This document shows positions 31,643 to 40,304 of a DNA stretch of 64,000 nucleotides, piece after piece; position 1 is the first letter of the stretch; each line of letters begins with the position of its first letter. The notes under the pieces are model-generated. The model had not been told where the DNA came from. It was given only the letters and a program-made list of their open reading frames with translations, and searched no databases. This DNA comes from IDS-8 sp036381215 (GTDB taxonomy: Bacteria; Pseudomonadota; Gammaproteobacteria; Steroidobacterales; Woeseiaceae), in assembly GCA_036381215.1 (NCBI GenBank), contig DASVDF010000153.1:1-64000 (forward strand), given 5' to 3'. The translations under genes and the position numbers were made by a program.

Positions 31643-32932
31643 ATGCCCTTGCAGAATCCGGTCGTCGTCATTCCGGGAATCACGGCTACGTCGCTGGTCG
31701 ACGAGTATCCGCTGGAGGCGAACATCGTCTGGTCGATGGTGTTCAACAAGGAGTATGAGCGCGTCGCCCTGCATCCGGACGACCTCCGGTTCGAGGCGAT
31801 CGAGCCCGCGCGCGTGACCGCGGGCCGCGTGTTCCCGATCTACGAGGACCTGATCAAGGCGCTGCGCCACGAGCTGTCGCCGCAGGCGGACCAGCCGACC
31901 CCGGTGTTCGCGTTCCCCTACGACTGGCGCATGGACGTCCGCCTCACCGCCGCCCGGCTGACCGCCTTCGTCGAGGAGGTGCTCGGGCGCACGCGGCTCC
32001 TCAGGCACTACGGGAACGCGGATGGGCTCGCGGTCGATCTCGTCGGTCATTCCATGGGCGGGCTCGTCATCTGCGAATACCTCGCGCAGGCAGGCAGGCG
32101 GGCGAAAGTCGGCAAGGTGGTGACGATCGGCACGCCCTGGCTCGGCTCCGTCGAGGCGATCGTCAAGATCGCCACCGGCATGACGCTGCTCACCGGGAGC
32201 GAGCCGAAGGAGCGCGAGCGCGAGACGGCGCGCATCCTGCCGGCGATCTACCAGCTGTTCCCGAGCTGGCCGGGGGCCGTGGTGGATGCCGAGGGCCGCG
32301 ACGTCGACGTTTTCGATCCGGCCAACATGCAGGCGAGCGTGATCGACAGCCTCACGGAATTCGTGCGCCTGTACGCGGTCGGCGTGCGCGCGGCAGAGCG
32401 GCGCAACGAAGCCTTGCGCATCCTGGGTGACATGCTCTCGTGGGCGCGAGCGCATCGCGCGACCGTCACCGGGTTCCGGACCTCGGGCTCGCCGCCGCGC
32501 CAGGTGGACTGGCTGGTCATCGCCGGCCTGGGCCAGCGCACGCGGCTCTCGTTGACGGTCGACCGCGCGCGCGGCGGCCCGCGCTTCGTGCTCGACGACG
32601 CGCAGTTCGTCGACGAGTACACGCCGGACACGCCCGGGTCGCGGCGCACCGGCGACGGCACGGTGCCGCTCCCGGCCGCCCTGCCGCCGTTCCTCCCGGA
32701 GAGCAACGTCGTGTGCGTCGGGGAGGACGACCTGAATTTTTTCGAGCTGCGCGATCGCCTGCTCGTCGATATCGGCGGCATGCACGGGCTCCTGCCGCGC
32801 ATCAACCTGGTGCAGCGGCTCGTGACGAAGCACCTGCAGCCGCGTTACCGCGGTGAGGTGTGGGGCCGGCGCGTTCCGGGCGTCGCCAGGTGGACGCCGC
32901 CGATAGCAGGCCTGCCCGAAAAGTCCCCTTGA
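31643..32932 (+). CDS. Alpha/beta hydrolase of the LCAT-like lipase family
   Basis: A 429-aa protein with PVVVIPGITATSL (oxyanion-side loop) near the N-terminus, FPYDWRMDV, and the nucleophile elbow VDLVGHSMGG (Ser137), a pattern typical of lecithin:cholesterol acyltransferase-like lipases. GDGTVPLP and GMHGLLPRINLV near the C-terminus are candidate Asp and His positions. No signal peptide is seen, so it is probably cytoplasmic. The ATG has GGGGGAG seven nt upstream. Substrate unknown; acyl-glycerol or phospholipid ester is a family-level guess. Confidence 0.85.
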   Translation: MPLQNPVVVIPGITATSLVDEYPLEANIVWSMVFNKEYERVALHPDDLRFEAIEPARVTAGRVFPIYEDLIKALRHELSPQADQPTPVFAFPYDWRMDVRLTAARLTAFVEEVLGRTRLLRHYGNADGLAVDLVGHSMGGLVICEYLAQAGRRAKVGKVVTIGTPWLGSVEAIVKIATGMTLLTGSEPKERERETARILPAIYQLFPSWPGAVVDAEGRDVDVFDPANMQASVIDSLTEFVRLYAVGVRAAERRNEALRILGDMLSWARAHRATVTGFRTSGSPPRQVDWLVIAGLGQRTRLSLTVDRARGGPRFVLDDAQFVDEYTPDTPGSRRTGDGTVPLPAALPPFLPESNVVCVGEDDLNFFELRDRLLVDIGGMHGLLPRINLVQRLVTKHLQPRYRGEVWGRRVPGVARWTPPIAGLPEKSP

Positions 32933-33065
32933 GCCGACGCCCGGCCGCGTGCCGGGGCGGGCCGGAAAACGCATATACTTGGACCGCGCTTCGGCGGAGC
33001 GGTCCGGACGGGTGCCGCCTGCGCAAGGATCTCCTGCCAGTGCCGGGGTGCGGATCGGGGGACTG

Positions 33066-33716
33066 ATGAGAAGGGGCTCGAGCTTCCTGCTTCCGGCGAT
33101 GCTGATCACGCTGTATTACGCCTTCTGGGCCGGCGCGATCACGGCGCTGCTGATGTGGTGGCCGGCGGTGCGCGACGTGTTCCCGGTCGGCGGCCTCGGC
33201 GATCTCGCGGCGCGCTCCGGCGACGCCTTCGAGCCGGTTTATACCGACGCCGGCACGACGGTACTCTCGCCGCACGGGCCGGTCCGGCTGGCGTTCGCGA
33301 CCCTGGGCGCCGCCGTGCTGACCGTTCCCGTGTCCTGGGTGTATTTCATCACCAGCCGCGACAAGGAAATCGACCAGTCGTTCGTGCAGACGATCATCCT
33401 GATGCCGATCATCGTGACCGGCATCGCCATGATCGTGCTCAACAGCCTGGCGCTCGCGTTCAGCCTCGCGGGCATCGTGGCCGCCGTCCGCTTCCGGTTC
33501 GCGCTCGAGCAGCCGGCCGATGCGATGTACATCTTCGTCGCCATCGGCATCGGGCTCGGCGCCGGCATCGGGTCGCTCGGTATTGCCGCCGTGATATCGA
33601 TGGCTTTCGTGTATGCGATGCTGGTCATCTGGAAGCTCGAATACGGCCGGTCCCTTTCCGGCCCGTTCTTTTCCATGCTGACCCGGCGGGATCGTGCCGA
33701 GGAAGATGTCGATTGA
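33066..33716 (+). CDS. DUF4956-family membrane protein
   Basis: A 216-aa inner-membrane protein with four or so hydrophobic helices (about 7-32, 70-95, 108-130, 150-190) and the DUF4956 signature IVAAVRFRFALEQPADAMYIFVAIGIGLGAGIG. Function is not established; relatives are often next to VTC-type polyphosphate polymerase or CotH-like proteins. The ATG at 33066 follows a TATACT element (32976-32981). The 3' end overlaps the next gene, so it is probably an operon with the hydrolase-like protein. A secreted kinase-like gene lies close on the other strand. Confidence 0.82.
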   Translation: MRRGSSFLLPAMLITLYYAFWAGAITALLMWWPAVRDVFPVGGLGDLAARSGDAFEPVYTDAGTTVLSPHGPVRLAFATLGAAVLTVPVSWVYFITSRDKEIDQSFVQTIILMPIIVTGIAMIVLNSLALAFSLAGIVAAVRFRFALEQPADAMYIFVAIGIGLGAGIGSLGIAAVISMAFVYAMLVIWKLEYGRSLSGPFFSMLTRRDRAEEDVD

Positions 33717-34704
33717 GCTGGCGAGTGGCGGTTCGTTGAACGGACAAGCGCTGATTTTCGTCCATGGCCGCGACTTCAAGCCGGCGGCGGAGGAGTTGCT
33801 GAAGATCGGCGTCGCTGCCGTGTCGGCGGGCATCGAGCGTGACTGCCCGGAAATGCTGGTGGCCTTCCATTCCGCCACGAAACGGCTTGCGTACTACGGT
33901 GACATCACCAACGCCTGGCTGCGCGAGCAGGGCTGCTACTACGACGAGCAACTCGACCTCGGCGACCGCCGGCGCGCGTTGCAGGAGCTGCGTGCGCTGC
34001 AGAAGCGCAAGCACTTCGGGATGAACCGCTACGAGCGGCTGCCCGGCAAAACCGCGGTCGCGGAGTTCGCGGCCGACGTCGCGGCATCGGTGCTGGGATC
34101 TCTCGGTCTCGCCCGCCGCCTGATCGGGAAAGTGGCGATCGACGTGGGCGAGTACTGGAATCCCGGGAGCGACTTCGCGCCGCGCGTCCGCGCGCGGGTT
34201 CTCGCCGAAATTTCGGCGGCGCACGAGGCAGGCAACAAGGTCATGCTGATCGCGCACGGCACGGGCTGCATCGTCGCCTGGGACGTGCTGTGGCAGATGT
34301 CACACGACCCGGCGCACGCGCCTCGCTACCGCACGCTGAAGATCGACCAGTGGCTGACGCTGGGCGCGCCGCTCGGCGATACCACCGTGCGCCGCCAGCT
34401 GCTCGGGGCGGACGCGAAGGGCAGGGAGCGGTACCCGGCCAACGTCCTGGCCTGGCACAACGTCTCGGCGGAAGACGATTACCTGTGCCACGACCATACG
34501 CTCGCCGACGATTTCCGGGAGATGCTGGAGCTGCGGGTGGTCAGCGCCATCCGCGACTATCACGTCTATAACCTGGCCGTGCGTTACGGCAGGTCGAACC
34601 CGCACAGCTCCGTGGGCTACCTGATCCACCCGCGGGTGACACAGATCATCGCGGACTGGCTGCGCAGCGACGAGATGGTCAGCCTGATGACAGGCATCTA
34701 CTGA
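33706..34704 (+). CDS. Alpha/beta hydrolase-like protein lacking the nucleophile
   Basis: A 332-aa soluble protein with the hydrolase opening ALIFVHGRDFKP and a nucleophile elbow that reads LIAHGTGCIVAWD (183-195). Relatives read HSxG here, so the catalytic Ser is replaced by Gly185. QWLTLGAPLGD and NVSAEDDYLCHD follow in the usual order. It may be a binding or scaffold protein rather than an enzyme. The start is uncertain: ATG 33706 has GAGGAAG directly upstream, and GTG 33694 is four codons earlier. It overlaps the DUF4956 gene by 11 nt and converges with the next gene, overlapping it by 26 nt. Confidence 0.75.
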   Translation: MSIELASGGSLNGQALIFVHGRDFKPAAEELLKIGVAAVSAGIERDCPEMLVAFHSATKRLAYYGDITNAWLREQGCYYDEQLDLGDRRRALQELRALQKRKHFGMNRYERLPGKTAVAEFAADVAASVLGSLGLARRLIGKVAIDVGEYWNPGSDFAPRVRARVLAEISAAHEAGNKVMLIAHGTGCIVAWDVLWQMSHDPAHAPRYRTLKIDQWLTLGAPLGDTTVRRQLLGADAKGRERYPANVLAWHNVSAEDDYLCHDHTLADDFREMLELRVVSAIRDYHVYNLAVRYGRSNPHSSVGYLIHPRVTQIIADWLRSDEMVSLMTGIY

Positions 34705-35743
34705 CGATGTGGTCGTCCACGGATTCGGCGTCGGCCGTGTCCTCGTAGAACTCGCCCAGGAATTCCGACACCCGTTCGCGCGACCGGTCATCCAGCCCGT
34801 CGAGTGAGGCCACCAGCCCCATGATGTCGGCCTCGTGCGCGCGCGCGCCGGCCAGCGCCGCTTCCACGTGCTCGTTGTAGGCGCACGGACCCCGGTATAG
34901 CCGCTGGGTCACGCGCCGGATCCGGAGCTTCGGATTGGGGCCCGCGTACGGGGCGTCGACCAGGCCGGAAAAGTCGAAATCGTACGGCACCGCGAGATGG
35001 CCGCCCGTAGCTTGCGCCAAAAGGACGATGTTGTGGCAGCAGTCTTCGTCCTTTTCGCCGCGGATGAGAGAGTAATCGGTATTGCCGATCATGTACTGGA
35101 ACACGGAGACGAGCGCGGCATAGGCGGGGTCGAGGTCGCTCACGCTGGTGTGCGGCACTTCCAGCACCTGCACGCCGAGCCGCTCCGCGAGACGATCGTC
35201 GTCCTCGAGGAGGATGCCGTAATGCGTGCTCGTCTCGTTCTCCCCGTCGGTGTCGACCCAGGTCACGCGCAGGAGACGCGCGCGGAAGCTCCGCTCCGTG
35301 AGGACGTTGAAGATTTTGTAGGCCAGGTATTCCCTGAGCACGTATTGCTCGTACTGCTCCCTCCTGTTCTGGCAGTGCGTGACGAGCTTCAGCTTGTCCT
35401 GGCCCGCGAATTCCGTGCCCTCGACCTGCTTCTTCCTGAAGTTCAGGCGTACCGGCGGCACGTCGCAGATATCCTCCTGCCGGCGGTAGTGCCCGCGCGC
35501 ACGGAGCTCGAGGTCGAGCGCCCGGCGGGCTCCCGTGGCGTCGACCCAGGAAAAGGTGCCCGGCAGGTATAGCGTGTCGTCGCGCTCGTCCATGAGCGTT
35601 TCGAGCGGCGCTTCGATGCGGGCCTCGAGCAGGTCGTCGCGCTCGAAGAGCGGCCAGGAAGCCGGGACCGTGCCCTCCGCGGCAGCCGCCGGGCACGGCG
35701 CAAGAATCACCAGAACCAGCAGCCAGACGAGCGACCTGCTCAC
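34679..35743 (-). CDS. Secreted CotH/kinase-like protein
   Basis: A 354-aa exported protein (signal MSRSLVWLLVLVILAPCPAAAA). RLNFRKKQVEGTEF with KLKLVTHCQN, YMIGNTDYSLIRG (about 218-228), CCHNIVLL (His237-Asn238) and VPYDFDFSGLVD (252-263) follow the order of the substrate lysine, catalytic Asp, Asn and metal-binding DFD/DFG of CotH and other atypical protein kinases. I infer a periplasmic kinase-like fold; activity is not proven. It overlaps the convergent hydrolase-like gene by 26 nt. DUF4956 and CotH-like genes often co-occur, which supports the call. Confidence 0.65.
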   Translation of the reverse strand: MSRSLVWLLVLVILAPCPAAAAEGTVPASWPLFERDDLLEARIEAPLETLMDERDDTLYLPGTFSWVDATGARRALDLELRARGHYRRQEDICDVPPVRLNFRKKQVEGTEFAGQDKLKLVTHCQNRREQYEQYVLREYLAYKIFNVLTERSFRARLLRVTWVDTDGENETSTHYGILLEDDDRLAERLGVQVLEVPHTSVSDLDPAYAALVSVFQYMIGNTDYSLIRGEKDEDCCHNIVLLAQATGGHLAVPYDFDFSGLVDAPYAGPNPKLRIRRVTQRLYRGPCAYNEHVEAALAGARAHEADIMGLVASLDGLDDRSRERVSEFLGEFYEDTADAESVDDHIVSRCLSSG

Positions 35744-35844
35744 GACCGGATCTCCCGCTTGCCCGCCGGCATTCTAACCCGGCGCTTGCCGGAAAACCCG
35801 GGCCCGACTATGTTGGTGGGGCCAGCCCGCGGGACCCGTCTCCT

Positions 35845-37680
35845 ATGCGCGAACCGACCCGGCCGCACCGCCTGCGCTGCCTGTCTGCGCTCGCTGCCTG
35901 TGCGCTGCTCCTGCTCATCCACCCCGCCGCGTGGGGCGCCGAGTGGCGCTGGCAGGAGGTCGAGCGGGTGGTCGCGATCGGCGACGTGCACGGCGCCTTC
36001 CCGGCCCTCGTGCGGACGCTCGAGAACGCCGGCGTCATCGACGGCCGGAGGCAGTGGGCCGGCGGCAAAACGCATCTCGTCGTCACCGGCGACCTCCTGG
36101 ACCGCGGGCCCGGATCAAGGCAGGTCATGGACCTCCTGATGCGCCTCGAGGGCGAGGCGCAGGAGGCGGGCGGCATGGTGCACGTGCTGCTCGGCAACCA
36201 CGAAGTGATGAACCTGACCGGCGACCTGCGCTACGTGTCCGCGGCCGAGTACGCGGCCTTCTCCGCCGACGAGAATGCGGCCGACCGCGAGCGCGCGTTC
36301 GAGGTGTTCCGGACCGCCCATGCGGACGTGACGGACCCGGACACGCTGCAACGCCGGTTCGCGGAGCGCACTCCGCCGGGCTGGTTCGGCCGCCGCGCGG
36401 CGTTCACGCCGGACGGCCGCTACGGCCGGTGGCTCCTGGAAAAGCCGTTCATGGTCGTCATCGACGACACCGCGTTCGTGCACGGCGGCCTGTCGCCGAT
36501 GGTGACCGACCTCGGTCTCGACGGGGTCAACCGTGAGCTGAAGGAACAGGTTGCGCTTTACGCCCGCCAGTTCGAGAGGGTGGCCGGGGCGGGCCTGGTC
36601 GACGTGACGGAGAATTTCTTCGAGCGCCCGCCGTTGCTCGAAGCGCTGCCTGCGGCTCCCGAGCGCGGCCCGGAGCTCGCCCGGGCGATCGCCGACGTCA
36701 TCCGCCTGAGCCAGGCGGCCGTGCACGCCCCCGACAGCCCGGTGTGGTATCGCGGCAACGTCGGCTGCAGCGAATTGATCGAGCAGGACAAGCTGCAGGC
36801 GGCTCTCTCGGCGATCGGCGCCGCTCGCGTGGTCATAGGCCATACGCCGACCGCCTCGCACCAGGTGCAGCAGCGCTTCGGGGGCAAGGTGATCGAGATC
36901 GACACCGGCATGCTCGGCTCGCATTACGGGGGCAGCGGACACGCGCTGATCAGCGAGGGAGGCAGGCTCGCCGTCGTCGGCGAAACGGGAGCCGATGCCT
37001 CGTCGCCCGTGCCGCAGCCGCGGCCCACGGGGCTCGAGCGCTCGCGCCTGACCGTCCCGGAGCTCGAGCGGATTCTCGCGAGCGGCGAGATCCGCTCGGT
37101 GACCAGGGACGCATCCGGCCGGACCGTCGTGGTCCTGCACGGCGGCGATGGGGACGTCCCGGCGGTCTTCACGAGGAAGCCGCGGGGCAGGGGATTCGTC
37201 CCCGAGCTCGCTGCCTACCGCATCGATCGCCTGCTTGAGCTCGACATGGTGCCGGTTACCGTCGCCCGCGAGGTCGACGGCCGTGAGGGAACGTTGCAGG
37301 TGCGCGTCGCCAACGCGACCGACGAGGCGAGCCGGCGCGAAAGCGGCGCCGGGTACGGCGCCTACTGCCCGCTGCCGGAGCAGTGGCAGGCCATGTACGT
37401 GTTCGATGCCCTGATTTACAACGAGCGGCGCGAGCCGCAAAGCATGCTCTATACCCCGGGCGAGTGGCGCCTCATGCTGACCCGCCACGACCACACCTTC
37501 GCCGCCGAAGACGGCCGTCCGGCATGGCTCGGGAAGGTGGATTTGCGGGTGGACGACGCCTGGAAGAAAGCGCTGGCGGCGCTGACCGACGAGCGGCTGG
37601 CGGACCGGCTCGGCGACGTGCTGGACGAGGAGCGCCTGCAGGCGCTCGGGGAGCGGCGCGACGCCCTGCTCGAGGAGTAG
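35845..37680 (+). CDS. Exported calcineurin-like (PPP-type) metallophosphatase
   Basis: A 611-aa protein with a signal peptide (LAACALLLLIHPAAWGA) and a complete phosphatase core: GDVHGAF, GDLLDRGPGS, GNHEVMNL, VHGGLSP, VIGHTPT. This is the Shewanella-like phosphatase branch of the PPP superfamily. About 220 extra residues follow (from about 385) with no domain I recognise, ending in a helical acidic segment (RLADRLGDVLDEERLQALGERR). It probably acts in the periplasm on phosphoproteins or small phosphate esters. It is divergent from the kinase-like gene, which may be a functional opposite (speculative). Confidence 0.88.
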   Translation: MREPTRPHRLRCLSALAACALLLLIHPAAWGAEWRWQEVERVVAIGDVHGAFPALVRTLENAGVIDGRRQWAGGKTHLVVTGDLLDRGPGSRQVMDLLMRLEGEAQEAGGMVHVLLGNHEVMNLTGDLRYVSAAEYAAFSADENAADRERAFEVFRTAHADVTDPDTLQRRFAERTPPGWFGRRAAFTPDGRYGRWLLEKPFMVVIDDTAFVHGGLSPMVTDLGLDGVNRELKEQVALYARQFERVAGAGLVDVTENFFERPPLLEALPAAPERGPELARAIADVIRLSQAAVHAPDSPVWYRGNVGCSELIEQDKLQAALSAIGAARVVIGHTPTASHQVQQRFGGKVIEIDTGMLGSHYGGSGHALISEGGRLAVVGETGADASSPVPQPRPTGLERSRLTVPELERILASGEIRSVTRDASGRTVVVLHGGDGDVPAVFTRKPRGRGFVPELAAYRIDRLLELDMVPVTVAREVDGREGTLQVRVANATDEASRRESGAGYGAYCPLPEQWQAMYVFDALIYNERREPQSMLYTPGEWRLMLTRHDHTFAAEDGRPAWLGKVDLRVDDAWKKALAALTDERLADRLGDVLDEERLQALGERRDALLEE

Positions 37681-37704
37681 CGCCGGGCCTGGCGAGCGAA
37701 TCGA

Positions 37705-38082
37705 CTAGCGGCTGGCGGCCAGGCCGGTGACGGTCTCGATCTTCGCGATCAGGCGGGCCAGGTTGACCGGCTTGGTCTCGTACTCGTCGCAACCGGAATC
37801 CAGCGCCTTGTCGCGGTCGCCCTGCATGGCGTGCGCGGTCAGGGCGATGATCGGGATGTCCCGGGTATCCGCCTCGCCCTTCAGGATCGTCGCCGCCGTC
37901 CAGCCGTCCACGGTCGGCAGACTCATGTCGAGGAGAATGACATCCGGCGCGCTGCTGCGCGCGAGCGATATCCCGTCGGCTCCGTCAATCGCCAGCAGCA
38001 CTTCGAAGCCCTTGCGGCGCAGGCGCCGGCTGAGCATGTCGCGGTTCATCTCATTGTCTTCGACGAGCAGTACTTTGAGCAT
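37705..38082 (-). CDS. Single-domain response regulator
   Basis: A 125-aa CheY-like receiver: VLLVEDNEMNRDML, phosphoacceptor Asp in VILLDMSLPTVDG, ALTAHAM and YETKPVN. The NEMNRDML opening is typical of receivers that interact with hybrid kinases or Hpt proteins. It lies 67 nt downstream of the ion-channel gene on the same strand, suggesting an operon. The ATG at 38082 has no strong ribosome site. No output domain, so partner contact is expected. Confidence 0.9.
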   Translation of the reverse strand: MLKVLLVEDNEMNRDMLSRRLRRKGFEVLLAIDGADGISLARSSAPDVILLDMSLPTVDGWTAATILKGEADTRDIPIIALTAHAMQGDRDKALDSGCDEYETKPVNLARLIAKIETVTGLAASR

Positions 38083-38149
38083 ACTCAAATACCTGTGGGG
38101 GAGGAGCAGCGGCTCTGACAGCCCGGGCGAGGGCCGGCCGGTCGACCTC

Positions 38150-40108
38150 TCAATCATATATCTCCTGGGCGAGCACGACGACACGATCGTCCGGGCCGAG
38201 CCGCCAGGTCGCGTCGCGCCGCGGGTTCAGGAGCACGCCGTGCGCGGATACGCCCGCCGCGGGCGCGGCCAGGCGCACGCCGAGCGCAGTCTCCATCTGG
38301 GCCTGTGCCGAGTATTGCAGGTCGTGGAAAGAGCACGGAACGCCGAGCTCGACGTAGCGGCTCGCCGGTCGCAGGCAGATCTCCGTGCCACCGGCGCTGA
38401 GCAGCTCGCGGAAGATGCTATCGAGCACCGGCTGCTGCGAGATCTGCGTCAGCTGCATGCTGACGATCTCCGGGCTCACGATGATTTCCCGGGCGGCCGT
38501 CCGGGCCACGAGCTCGCGGTCGCGCGGGTCGTGGATCTCGGAGACGATCTGGACGCCGCCGCCCGGCTGCGAGCGCACGATGTCGGTCAGGAGCAGGAGC
38601 ACCATGATGCTCCTGGCATCCGGCTCGTCGTCGTTGGATTCGTCCGCCAGGGTGATGATGCAATTGTACGAGGCCGGCTGCAGCGACCGCAGGAAGCCGC
38701 CGGATACCGTGTCGCCGCGGCTGAAGACGACCTCCACGTTGCGATATGACGGCGTGGCGTAGCTGTCCAGGTGCCGCCGTGCCTCGTCCTCGCTGAAATT
38801 CGATACCACGTGGATTTGGCTGCCCGGCAGCACGTGCCCGTCGAATTCGCGCAGGATGTCGTGCACGCTGTCGTTGAACCCGAGCACGAGGATGCGGTTG
38901 AGAGCGGGCTTGCGGTAGGCCTCCGTGCGGGCGATCGATGCAACGTGCGGCTTCGCGGCTGCATCGAAGCGGATGTCCCCGGCACGGCACAGCAGCACCA
39001 GGTGATCGTCGGCGTCGATCACGTAATCGGGTTCCGGGTTGAGCCCCGCCGCGTAACGTACCGCCCCCTTCGACTCCTGCCGCCAGCTGATGCCGATGGG
39101 GATCGCCGAGTCGAACCCGAACTGGACGTCGCCGAAGCGTTTGCCGACGCACGCGGATTCGTGCTTGACCCGGATGGAGTTGCCTTCGCTCGACAATATC
39201 TCCGCATACACGTGCGACAATCCCGCCTGGCGCGCCGCCTGCACGATGATCTTGCCGATCACCTCGCTGCTCGATATTACGGAGATCTCGTTGCCTCCCG
39301 CGATGCGGGCGACGTCGGCGCTCTGCTTGCGATTGACCTCCGCGACCAGCACCGGCTTCGTGCCCGACCAGTCCGGGAACGACGACAGCAGCATCGCCGT
39401 CTTGATCGCCTCCACGTCCCGCCCCGACACGTCGGCGTCGCGGGCCCACCCCGCCAGCACGATGATGCTCCGCGCCTCCTCGAACGCGACCCGTTGCAGC
39501 TCGAGGAGGTTGCTGGGTGAGCCGCTGCGCAGGATCAGCTTGAGCGGCAGGCCGGGAATGCCGGCGGCACGCAGCGCCTCCTGCATGTGGGCAATCTCCG
39601 GGGGGCCGAGGACGACCACCCGACCGCCCGAGTTGGTGCGTCCGAGCAGGCGCAGAATCTGCACGACCTTGTTGCTCCAGCCGAGGATCAGCGTGTGGCC
39701 GGTTTCCTTCACCGGGCTGTTGCCCCGCTGCAGGGCTGCGAGGCGCGTTTCCATCGACGTCGAGATGAAGCCGATCAGGATCCCGAAGATCACCATGCCC
39801 ATGATGGCGATCAGCAGGGAAATGATCGCCACCGGCAGCGTCGCGCCGTAGTTTTCCTCGAAGAACCCCGGATCGATCAGGTGCTTCAGCGACCACCAGA
39901 GGGAATCCCAGAAGCCGCGGTCGATCTGCGATTCGATGCCGGTGACGTCGGCGTTCTCGGGCGAGAACAGCCCGAAAAAATAGGCGGTCATGCCGATCAG
40001 CACGACGGCCAGGGACAAGAGGACCAGCAGGACGAAATGCGACAGGGTGCTGCGGGAGAAAAGGTCGTCGAGCCGGTATCGGAGATGCGCCTTGAACTCC
40101 TTGAACAT
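38150..40108 (-). CDS. CASTOR/POLLUX-type ion channel with RCK domains
   Basis: A 652-aa membrane protein: N-terminal cytoplasmic region, TM1 (about 24-48), a pore-loop segment (FWDSLWWSLKHLIDPGFFEENYG), TM2 (about 90-115, LPVAIISLLIAIMGMVIFGILIGFI), then two Rossmann RCK-like domains (HTLILGWSNKVVQILRLL near 137; RILVLGFNDSVHDILREF near 410). This matches the CASTOR/POLLUX/SYM8 family, in which plant members are nuclear Ca/K-permeable channels and bacterial members are of unknown selectivity. It may be gated by nucleotide or Ca. In a halotolerant cell an osmotic or K role is plausible. A receiver gene follows. Confidence 0.88.
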   Translation of the reverse strand: MFKEFKAHLRYRLDDLFSRSTLSHFVLLVLLSLAVVLIGMTAYFFGLFSPENADVTGIESQIDRGFWDSLWWSLKHLIDPGFFEENYGATLPVAIISLLIAIMGMVIFGILIGFISTSMETRLAALQRGNSPVKETGHTLILGWSNKVVQILRLLGRTNSGGRVVVLGPPEIAHMQEALRAAGIPGLPLKLILRSGSPSNLLELQRVAFEEARSIIVLAGWARDADVSGRDVEAIKTAMLLSSFPDWSGTKPVLVAEVNRKQSADVARIAGGNEISVISSSEVIGKIIVQAARQAGLSHVYAEILSSEGNSIRVKHESACVGKRFGDVQFGFDSAIPIGISWRQESKGAVRYAAGLNPEPDYVIDADDHLVLLCRAGDIRFDAAAKPHVASIARTEAYRKPALNRILVLGFNDSVHDILREFDGHVLPGSQIHVVSNFSEDEARRHLDSYATPSYRNVEVVFSRGDTVSGGFLRSLQPASYNCIITLADESNDDEPDARSIMVLLLLTDIVRSQPGGGVQIVSEIHDPRDRELVARTAAREIIVSPEIVSMQLTQISQQPVLDSIFRELLSAGGTEICLRPASRYVELGVPCSFHDLQYSAQAQMETALGVRLAAPAAGVSAHGVLLNPRRDATWRLGPDDRVVVLAQEIYD

Positions 40109-40304
40109 AGTCGTCCTGTACCGGAACCCCGCCGGGCAGGGTCAATATAGATCAAGGGCACGGCGGGTACCATGATGCCCGGGGCTGGGGTACCCGGCCT
40201 GGTGTATACTCCCGCCGGTACGGCGCTCGCAAGCTCCTCACCGAAAAGAGGATACCTGTAGAGCGCCCGCTGCAACCCGAGCGGTTCCCGCCCAAGGGGT
40301 GAAC

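Noticed and set aside
40158..40173. Minus-strand TGGTAC…GTGCC as a sigma-54 promoter for the ion channel
   Set aside because: The -12 box is poor (GTGCC) and there are other AT-rich boxes near (TATATT on the minus strand), so I could not support it.
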